DNA of 5,690 bases, from the NCBI GenBank assembly GCA_964609655.1, contig CAZSUA010000344.1:1-5690 (forward strand), read 5' to 3'. The DNA comes from JBBRRP01 sp964609655 (GTDB lineage Bacteria; Myxococcota_A; Polyangia; Polyangiales; Polyangiaceae). The position numbers and the translations under genes were made by a program. Shown piece by piece: positions 1 to 4,825 of this stretch. The first letter of the stretch is position 1. Every line of letters starts with the position of its first letter. The notes under the pieces were generated by a model. That model saw nothing but the letters and a program-made list of their open reading frames with translations. It made no database searches and was not told where the DNA came from.

Positions 1-125
1 CCGTAGTGGGCTGCCAGAGCTGGATTGATGAACGCGTAGTCTGCGCCAAGGAGGGGACATCCCAATCGACGAACCTGTCCGGGTTGACCCGGTCTGACCG
101 GTTCCGACAGAATCCTGGCAGCCAT
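1..125 (-). CDS. Possible 5' end of a minus-strand gene, unknown function (runs off left edge)
   Basis: On the minus strand an ATG at 125-123 opens a frame that stays open for 41 codons to the window edge. A GGAG (minus strand, 135-132) lies 6 bases before the ATG, a good ribosome-binding-site spacing. The peptide begins MAARILSEPVRPGQPGQV and later contains GADYAFINPALAAHY. I do not recognise a family. The plus strand is also open over bases 3-143, so the open frame alone is weak evidence; the ribosome-binding site is the main support. If real, the gene is divergent from the gene pair starting at 385, with a shared upstream region of about 260 bases. Confidence 0.3.
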   Translation of the reverse strand, partial: MAARILSEPVRPGQPGQVRRLGCPLLGADYAFINPALAAHY

Positions 126-229
126 AGGTTGCTCCAAAAATGAGAAGAGCAGTCGTGAGTTGAGCATAAAACTTTGAGCATTGTGGTGCATCCTTACCGT
201 CACGGCAGTCGAATGGACAGCGATTGCTT

Positions 230-249
230 GCCCACCGCGACCGGTGGGC
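230..249. repeat. 8-bp perfect inverted repeat with 4-base loop
   Basis: GCCCACCG (230-237) and CGGTGGGC (242-249) are exact reverse complements around the loop CGAC. The hairpin sits in the non-coding gap between the possible minus-strand start at 125 and the plus-strand start at 385. No T-run follows on either strand, so it is not a standard intrinsic terminator. It could be an operator, an RNA leader structure or a leftover of a mobile element; the sequence does not decide. The rest of 126-384 shows no gene or promoter I can support. Confidence 0.5.
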
Positions 250-384
250 GGCGCTCTAACTACAGGTTTCAGTCTACGGGGCCGAACAGTTTCAAGCCAC
301 ACAGCTTTGCGTCAATCTGTGGCAGATGTGTGCGCCATCCGCGCCGCTAGTGCGGAGCTTCTGTTTCGTGCTAGGGTCGCTACC

Positions 385-648
385 GTGGAGTTACGCGGCG
401 TCCCCAACGACACCCACACAGGTGCGGAGCGACGAGTCATTGCTGGGCTCCGGCGGTTGGGGCCCGAAAGTCGACTGATCCAGACTATGGCGCTCTGCCG
501 GGCTGCAGACGAACTTTCGCACGCGGGGATCCGCTTGCGAGAGGGTCCGACTAGTGAGCATGCACTCCGTATTCAGTTGGCCAAGCTCCGGTATGGTGCC
601 TCCTTGGTCGCCCGAGTCGATGCGCACCGCGCTAAAGTTCATCGGTGA
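385..648 (+). CDS. Small helical protein, partner of the adjacent nucleotidyltransferase
   Basis: This 87-residue product has a charged, helical core around residues 17-72 (segments ERRVIAGLRRLGPESRL, LCRAADELSHAGIR and LAKLRYGASLVARV). It resembles, from memory, unnamed small proteins of about 80 residues that are often encoded just upstream of stand-alone nucleotidyltransferases; I know no characterised function. I chose the GTG at 385 because an AGGG (373-376) lies 8 bases upstream and the recognisable part begins soon after. The frame stays open further upstream to 181, but that translation does not look like protein. The stop overlaps the next gene's GTG (sequence GTGA, 645-648), which suggests translational coupling. 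No membrane segment or signal peptide is visible. The frame looks intact although its partner is broken. An antitoxin-like or substrate-adapter role is only a guess from the gene order. Confidence 0.55.
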   Translation: MELRGVPNDTHTGAERRVIAGLRRLGPESRLIQTMALCRAADELSHAGIRLREGPTSEHALRIQLAKLRYGASLVARVDAHRAKVHR

Positions 649-961
649 GCCTCGACGCCGAGCCGATAGCGGTCACTCTTCGCGTGACAGCTGAACTCGA
701 ACGTCTCGGTATCGAGTATCTTGTAGGGGGGTCCATTGCGAGTTCGGTTCACGGTCGACCTCGCACAACTCAGGAAGTAGATCTTGTTGCGCGAACAGCG
801 GGGCGTCATATTTCCGGCCTTTTTTCGGCTCTCGAACAGGACTTCTACATTGATGCTGACATGATTGCTGAGGCCATACGCTCACGCTCGTCCTTCAACA
901 GCTCGGCCTCTCTGACCTGCTCGAGCAGGTGTTCGCAGATGCAAGGCATGTTGAGCTCTGA
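645..961 (+). pseudogene. Nucleotidyltransferase, internally deleted and frameshifted
   Basis: The frame starts at GTG 645 and reads as a nucleotidyltransferase N-terminal domain for about 85 residues: a helix, then YLVGGSIASSVHG (GGS at residues 28-30), RPRTTQEVDLV (E44, D46), and a helix ending EAIRSRSSFN. Proteins of this kind then continue with a beta-strand core (typically a KVDVF-like segment) and a helical half. Here the frame instead runs into nonsense and stops at 972-974. In another frame, bases 902-961 read LGLSDLLEQVFADARHVEL followed by a stop, which is what the C-terminal tail of such proteins looks like. The middle, probably 70-80 residues, is therefore missing, with the join near 900 and a frame change. 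The product would lack part of the catalytic fold. The first Asp of the usual DxD pair is Glu (E44), which may be further decay. The gene overlaps the upstream small gene by four bases, so the pair was once an operon. The original substrate (antibiotic, RNA or protein) cannot be told. Confidence 0.75.
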
Positions 962-1212
962 ACGCCCTGGCTGATCGCTATGGCCGAGCTCGCCGCCTGT
1001 ATTCAGTAGGAGTCACTCCAGGCGCACGCTTGAAGTGAGCGGCGGCAATGCTCGGCCACGACCCAGCCTGGCTCATCGCAATCACAAAACAATGCCACAG
1101 GTTTTGGCAGCTCCGAGTCACACGCAATCACCGGCTCACACGAAGCCCCACTCAAGCGCACATGGAGATGCGAGTGTGCGCAGGTTGAGCTGTCGTGGCG
1201 CCTGTCGAACAC
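962..1212. other. Stretch with no recognisable gene
   Basis: Between the old stop of the nucleotidyltransferase and the first recognisable transposase codon, both strands have short open frames. Their translations are rich in His, Ser, Arg and Cys and look like out-of-frame reading. I see no ribosome-binding site with a sensible product, no RNA gene and no terminal inverted repeat of an insertion sequence. It may be decayed transposon or gene sequence. Confidence 0.4.
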
Positions 1213-1348
1213 GATGGTATTTTCAACACAGACCAAGGCGCACAATTCACGTCCGGAGCCTTCACGAAGGAGCTTAAGAACGCGAACATCAACATCAGCA
1301 TGGACGGACGGACGTGGCCGCTACCTAGACAACATTTTTATTGAACGG
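1213..1348 (+). mobile_element. IS3-family transposase (OrfB) fragment, truncated at both ends and frameshifted
   Basis: Bases 1213-1314 read DGIFNTDQGAQFTSGAF and then a helical stretch ending INISMDGR. This is the region around the second catalytic Asp (D at 1231-1233) of the DDE integrase core of IS3-family OrfB proteins. After 1314 the match continues in the next frame as GRYLDNIFIER, which carries the third catalytic residue (Glu at 1343-1345). Removing one GACG unit joins the two frames and puts exactly 35 residues between the Asp and the Glu, the D(35)E spacing typical of this family. The rest of OrfB on both sides, OrfA, the inverted repeats and any target duplication are absent. The fragment ends against the HupE-type remnant at about 1349. 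It cannot encode an active transposase. Confidence 0.85.
1303..1314 (+). repeat. Three tandem GACG units causing the transposase frameshift
   Basis: GACG occurs three times without a gap. Intact IS3-type proteins read MDGRGR here, which needs only two units. The third is a 4-base gain, most simply a replication-slippage duplication, and shifts the frame by +1. Confidence 0.7.
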
Positions 1349-1350
1349 GT

Positions 1351-1608
1351 CACGGCTTCGATTTCTCTTCAACCCTGATAGAGCTCGACCTCCCGCGTTC
1401 CAACTTGGTGCTCACGCTCTTTGGCTTCAACCTTGGTGTTGAGATCGGTCAGGTGGCCATTGTCCTTTTGTTGGTTCCTTTGGCCTACGCGGCCCGGCAT
1501 GCGATTGCCTACCGTCGCGTGGGGCTCATCGCTGGTAGCGTTGCGATTGCGGTGCTCGCGAGCGTCTGGCTCATCGAACGCGCGCTCTCGGTGACGATCA
1601 TTTCCTAA
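1351..1608 (+). pseudogene. HupE/UreJ-type membrane protein, 3' fragment
   Basis: Bases 1351-1608 read in one frame as the last 85 residues of a HupE/UreJ_2-type integral membrane protein. The fragment starts HGFDFSSTL, has LPRSNLVLTLFGFNLGVEIGQ (the conserved FNxGVExGQ segment), then a hydrophobic helix ending in LAYAARHAIAYRRVG and a last helix AGSVAIAVLASVWLIER before the TAA. Related proteins have several more helices upstream. Here the reading frame is closed by a TGA at 1342-1344, and the sequence before 1351 is transposase. The 5' part, with start codon and most of the membrane domain, has been lost. A TTG at 1405 could in theory start a 67-residue peptide, but it has no ribosome-binding site and would be a partial bundle. 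Family members are thought to be involved in nickel or other metal handling, or are uncharacterised; no hydrogenase or urease gene is near. Confidence 0.75.
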
Positions 1609-1641
1609 GATTGAGGTCGAGTTGCCGCCTCAAACTGGGCT

Positions 1642-1653
1642 TACGGCGCCGTA
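1642..1653. repeat. 12-bp perfect palindrome TACGGCGCCGTA
   Basis: The palindrome lies 34 bases after the HupE-type stop and about 145 bases before the HD-GYP start. It could be a dimeric regulator site or chance. A weak GGGC/GCCC hairpin follows (1656-1668) without a T-run. I see no convincing -35/-10 pair in 1609-1788. Confidence 0.3.
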
Positions 1654-1788
1654 GGGGGCACAGAGCCCTGCAGCAGGCCGGCCGCGAGGCTTGCTCGGGC
1701 GAGCCGCTCCACTAGCCGCCGGCCAGGCGTATCGCCATACTGTTGCGGTTTGTGGGTTCCAGAAGTTAGGTGCCCGCACAGGCCGCCC

Positions 1789-1794
1789 GAGGAG
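1789..1794 (+). promoter_or_regulatory. Ribosome-binding site deciding the HD-GYP gene start
   Basis: GAGGAG sits 4 bases before the ATG at 1799. It supports this start over the earlier GTG/TTG-type starts in the same open frame (from 1691), whose extra 36 residues do not look like protein. Confidence 0.75.
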
Positions 1795-1798
1795 CAGC

Positions 1799-3547
1799 AT
1801 GGTACCCGCAGATCGCCCCAGCCTTCACGACATCTATTCTGTCTCGAACTCTCCGGAAGATATTGCCGAGCGGCTCGAACGCCTTGAGCTTCTGCACCGC
1901 ATAGGGATTGCCCTCTCGGCCGAACAAAACAAAGACCGTCTGATCGAGATGATCTTGTTGGAGGCGAAGGCGCTGTGCAACGCCGATGGCGGCACACTCT
2001 ATCTCAAGAGCGAAAAAGACGAACTGCGCTTCGCCATCTTGCGCAACGATTCGCTCGGTCTCGCGCTCGGTGGCACTACCGGCAAGCCCATCAACTTGCC
2101 GCCGATCCCGATGAAGGATCCGATGACAGGAGCGCCCAATCACAAGAACGTGGCCAGCTACGCAGGCTCGGTTCGCACCTCGGTGAATATTCCCGATGCG
2201 TACGACACGGACGGCTTTGATTTCTCGGGAACCAAAGCGTTCGATCAACGCAACGGCTACCGCTCCCAATCCTTCCTCACGATCCCGCTCACGAACAATC
2301 AAGGCCTTTTGATCGGCGTTCTACAGCTCTTAAACGCCAAGGATCGCGCCACCCACGCGGTGGTCCCCTTCCCGCTCGATGATCAGATGATCGTGGAATC
2401 ACTCGCCTCCCAGGCGGGGATCGCTCTCGACAATCAACTACTGCTCGACGGTCAGAAGGCGCTTTTGGAGTCTTTCATCAAGATGATTGCGGCCGCGATC
2501 GATGCCAAGAGCCCGTACACGGGTGACCATTGCGAGCGCGTACCCGTCCTCACCGAAATGATCGCTGAGTCTCTGTGCGAGGCAAGAACGGGAACGTTTG
2601 CTGACTTCAAGCTGAGCGAGGATGATTGGTACGAGCTGCGCATCGCAGCTTGGCTGCATGATTGCGGGAAAGTCGTGACGCCCGTCCACGTGATGGACAA
2701 GGCTACCAAGCTTGAAACCATTTTTGATCGTATCGAAATCATCCGCGCTCGCTTTGAGGTGCTCAAAAGGGACGCAAAAATCCGTTATCTCGAGCGCCTA
2801 GCAGAGGGCGATCCGGAGCCATTTCTAGCCACCAATAGCTACGAAGCAGAGTTGCAAGCGCTCACGGAAGACCTGGCTTTTCTCGAGCTAGCCAACAAAG
2901 GTGGTGAGTTCCTCTCACCGGAAAAGCAAGCGCGCATCCAAGCAATCGCCCAGAGGACGCTTTCGATTGGCGAACGTTCCTTACCGCTACTCTCCAAGGA
3001 CGAAGTTGATAATCTGCAGGTGTCCCGCGGCACGCTCACACCGGAGGAGCGTCTCATTATCAACGGTCACATGGTCCAAACGATCAAGATGCTCAACGCA
3101 TTGCCGTTTCCGCGGAATCTGACGCGCGTTCCAGAGTATGCCGGCGGGCATCATGAGAAGATGGACGGTACCGGCTATCCGAAGGGGATTTTTGCCGGAG
3201 AAATGTCGATACCGGCACGTATGCTGGCCATCGCTGATGTCTTCGAAGCCTTGACCGCAGCCGATCGGCCCTACAAGCCAGCTAAGACTCTCAGCGAAGC
3301 CATGCGGATCATGGGTTTCATGAAACAAGACAACCATCTCGATCCGGAGCTCTTCGATCACTTTGTTACGTCCGGCGTGTATCGAGCGTACGCAGAGCGC
3401 TATCTCGCACCCCACTTGATCGATTTCGTGGATGAGGCGGCGCTTCTGGCACTGAAGCCAAAACCGTATTCGTTGCCGGAAGTCCGGGTGCGCCGTGAGC
3501 GCTGGGACAGCTTTCTGCCTCCCTACAACACACCCCGCCCCAACTAA
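1799..3547 (+). CDS. GAF domain plus HD-GYP protein, predicted cyclic-di-GMP phosphodiesterase
   Basis: This 582-residue protein has no signal peptide or membrane helix, so it is probably a cytoplasmic signalling enzyme. Residues about 25-215 form a GAF-type sensor domain (ADGGTLYL; SVNIPDAYDTDGFDFSG; RSQSFLTIPL; GVLQLLNA). A linker helix leads to an HD-GYP domain at about 220-530. The metal and catalytic motifs are complete: H244 (TGDHCERV), H287-D288 with K291 (LHDCGKV), H424, H451-H452-E453, the GYP signature DGTGYP at 456-461, and D480 (ADVFEAL). The family hydrolyses cyclic-di-GMP, usually to pGpG or GMP; that this one does is inference from the motifs. Between K291 and H424 there are about 130 residues, roughly 100 more than in classical HD-GYP domains; the extra part is charged and helical (KATKLETIFDRIEIIRARF onward) and probably a coiled coil. 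I recall a proteobacterial subfamily with this layout. The ligand of the GAF domain is unknown. The aminotransferase gene follows after 61 bases. Confidence 0.9.
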   Translation: MVPADRPSLHDIYSVSNSPEDIAERLERLELLHRIGIALSAEQNKDRLIEMILLEAKALCNADGGTLYLKSEKDELRFAILRNDSLGLALGGTTGKPINLPPIPMKDPMTGAPNHKNVASYAGSVRTSVNIPDAYDTDGFDFSGTKAFDQRNGYRSQSFLTIPLTNNQGLLIGVLQLLNAKDRATHAVVPFPLDDQMIVESLASQAGIALDNQLLLDGQKALLESFIKMIAAAIDAKSPYTGDHCERVPVLTEMIAESLCEARTGTFADFKLSEDDWYELRIAAWLHDCGKVVTPVHVMDKATKLETIFDRIEIIRARFEVLKRDAKIRYLERLAEGDPEPFLATNSYEAELQALTEDLAFLELANKGGEFLSPEKQARIQAIAQRTLSIGERSLPLLSKDEVDNLQVSRGTLTPEERLIINGHMVQTIKMLNALPFPRNLTRVPEYAGGHHEKMDGTGYPKGIFAGEMSIPARMLAIADVFEALTAADRPYKPAKTLSEAMRIMGFMKQDNHLDPELFDHFVTSGVYRAYAERYLAPHLIDFVDEAALLALKPKPYSLPEVRVRRERWDSFLPPYNTPRPN

Positions 3548-3608
3548 AGACTGGCAAAAACCCGCGTGGTTGGCAAAAGGTCTGGCTTCGGGCTATGGCC
3601 GAACGCGC

Positions 3609-4805
3609 ATGTTTCAAACTGTCAAAGCTGCCCCACCCGATCCTATTCTCGGCCTCACCGACGCCTACAACCAGGATCCAAACCCCAACAAGATCAACTT
3701 GGGTGTGGGCGTTTATAAGGATGACGCCGGCAAGACCCCTACGTTTGGTGCGATTCGCAAAGCCGAGCAGCTATTGGCCTCCAAAGATCCGTCCAAGAGC
3801 TACCTGCCAATTCAGGGTGCACCGGGCTATGCCAACGCGGTCCAGACATTGGTTCTCGGCAAGGCTTCAGCGGCTATCGCTGAAAGTCGTGTCAAGACAG
3901 CGCATTGTCCCGGCGGAACAGGCGCTCTGCGTGTTGCGGGGGATTTCCTTCACCAATCGTTTCCCGAGGCCAAGCTCTGGGTCAGCAAGCCCACCTGGGT
4001 GAATCATTTCGGTGTGTTTCGCGCGGCTGGAATGCAGGTCGAAGAGTACGGTTATTACGATCCGAGCACACACGGGCTCGACTTTGCCGGCCTGCAAGCG
4101 AGCGCCAGCCAAGCCAAACCGGGTGATGTCTTCCTCCTGCACGGCTGTTGCCACAACCCAACTGGCGTCGATCCAAGCCTCGAAGACTGGCGGCTCCTGA
4201 GCGATTTGCTCAAGGCCAAAGGGATCCTGCCGCTGTTCGACCTCGCCTACCAAGGCCTGGGCGACGGGCTTGAGGCAGATGCACAAGCCGTGCGCACCTT
4301 CGTGGAGGCAGGGCACGAACTCCTGATCGCAAGCTCGTTCTCTAAGAATTTCGGGCTCTACAACCAACGCGTCGGTGCGCTCACGCTGGTAACCCACAGC
4401 GCCCAAGAAGCTGAAGACGCGTTCAGCCAAATCAAAAGCGTGATTCGCTCGAACTACTCGAATCCACCGGCGCACGGCGGTGCCTTGATCACGACCGTGC
4501 TTGAAGACGAAGCGCTCACGCGTGAGTGGCGTGTAGAACTCGATGGGATGCGCGAGCGGATTCGCCAGATGCGGACCGAGTTTGTGGCGAAGCTGAAGGG
4601 GCTCGGCGTCAGCCAGGATTTCAGCTTCATCGCCAAGCAGCGCGGCATGTTCTCGTTCTCCGGGCTGACACCGGAGCAGGTCCAGGCGCTTCGCGATCGC
4701 TATGCGATTTACGCGGTAGGCTCGGGGCGAATCAACGTTGCCGGCATCACCAGCCAAAACATCGACCCACTCTGTAGCGCGATAGCCGACGTGCTGAAGC
4801 GCTGA
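3609..4805 (+). CDS. aspC: Aspartate/aromatic aminotransferase (class I, PLP-dependent)
   Basis: This 398-residue protein aligns by eye almost end to end, with few gaps, to Escherichia coli AspC (396 residues) and its relative TyrB. These homodimeric cytoplasmic enzymes move the amino group between aspartate (or aromatic amino acids) and 2-oxoglutarate. The pyridoxal phosphate lysine is K246 in SSFSKNFGLYNQRVG. Other cofactor contacts are the PGGTGALR loop (101-108), W130, N183 in HNPTG, D211, Y214 and R254. The substrate-carboxylate arginines are R374 (GRINVAG) and R280 (SVIRSNYSNPPAHG); the latter favours dicarboxylic substrates such as aspartate and glutamate. I chose ATG 3609 because the product then begins MFQTVKAAPPDPILGL, as AspC does; the frame is open further upstream, even into the HD-GYP gene, but without protein character. 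No clear ribosome-binding site precedes the ATG. The choice between aspC and tyrB cannot be made from sequence alone. Nothing links its job to the HD-GYP neighbour. The membrane protein gene starts 7 bases after its stop. Confidence 0.93.
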   Translation: MFQTVKAAPPDPILGLTDAYNQDPNPNKINLGVGVYKDDAGKTPTFGAIRKAEQLLASKDPSKSYLPIQGAPGYANAVQTLVLGKASAAIAESRVKTAHCPGGTGALRVAGDFLHQSFPEAKLWVSKPTWVNHFGVFRAAGMQVEEYGYYDPSTHGLDFAGLQASASQAKPGDVFLLHGCCHNPTGVDPSLEDWRLLSDLLKAKGILPLFDLAYQGLGDGLEADAQAVRTFVEAGHELLIASSFSKNFGLYNQRVGALTLVTHSAQEAEDAFSQIKSVIRSNYSNPPAHGGALITTVLEDEALTREWRVELDGMRERIRQMRTEFVAKLKGLGVSQDFSFIAKQRGMFSFSGLTPEQVQALRDRYAIYAVGSGRINVAGITSQNIDPLCSAIADVLKR

Positions 4806-4807
4806 GC

Positions 4808-4825
4808 CCGCCATGTTTTTGGCGG
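4808..4825 (+). promoter_or_regulatory. 6-bp hairpin covering the start codon of the ZIP-like gene
   Basis: CCGCCA (4808-4813) can pair with TGGCGG (4820-4825) around the loop TGTTTT. The ATG at 4813-4815 lies at the stem/loop edge. There is no T-run after the stem, so it is not a terminator. It could limit fresh initiation and make translation depend on ribosomes finishing the aminotransferase 7 bases upstream. With only 6 pairs this is tentative. Confidence 0.3.

Noticed and set aside
79..92. CCGGG/CCCGG hairpin with loop TTGA
   Set aside because: Only 5 bp, no T-run, and inside a possible coding region; likely chance in GC-rich DNA.
249..260. GCTCTAAC next to the hairpin as a possible integron recombination site
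   Set aside because: No matching GTTRRRY core at the other end and no cassette structure.
181..384. Upstream extension of the small helical protein to a TTG at 181
   Set aside because: No ribosome-binding site, no protein-like pattern, and it would run through the hairpin at 230-249.
1003..1277. Two 80-codon open frames, one on each strand
   Set aside because: Their translations look like random reading of GC-rich DNA, and part of the region encodes the transposase fragment in a different frame.
1654..1704. Short GC hairpins (GGGC/GCCC, GCTC/GAGC) as terminators
   Set aside because: Stems of 4 bp without a following T-run.
1766..2302. 178-codon minus-strand open frame
   Set aside because: Shadow of the GAF domain of the HD-GYP gene; Arg/Val-rich translation with no motif.
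3495..3608. Upstream extension of the aminotransferase into the HD-GYP gene
   Set aside because: The family starts at MFxxxxAAPxDPILGL, which matches ATG 3609.
3548..3608. Gap between the HD-GYP and aminotransferase genes as a terminator or promoter site
   Set aside because: Only an interrupted 5-bp stem (TTCGG/CCGAA) and no T-run or recognisable -35/-10 pair.
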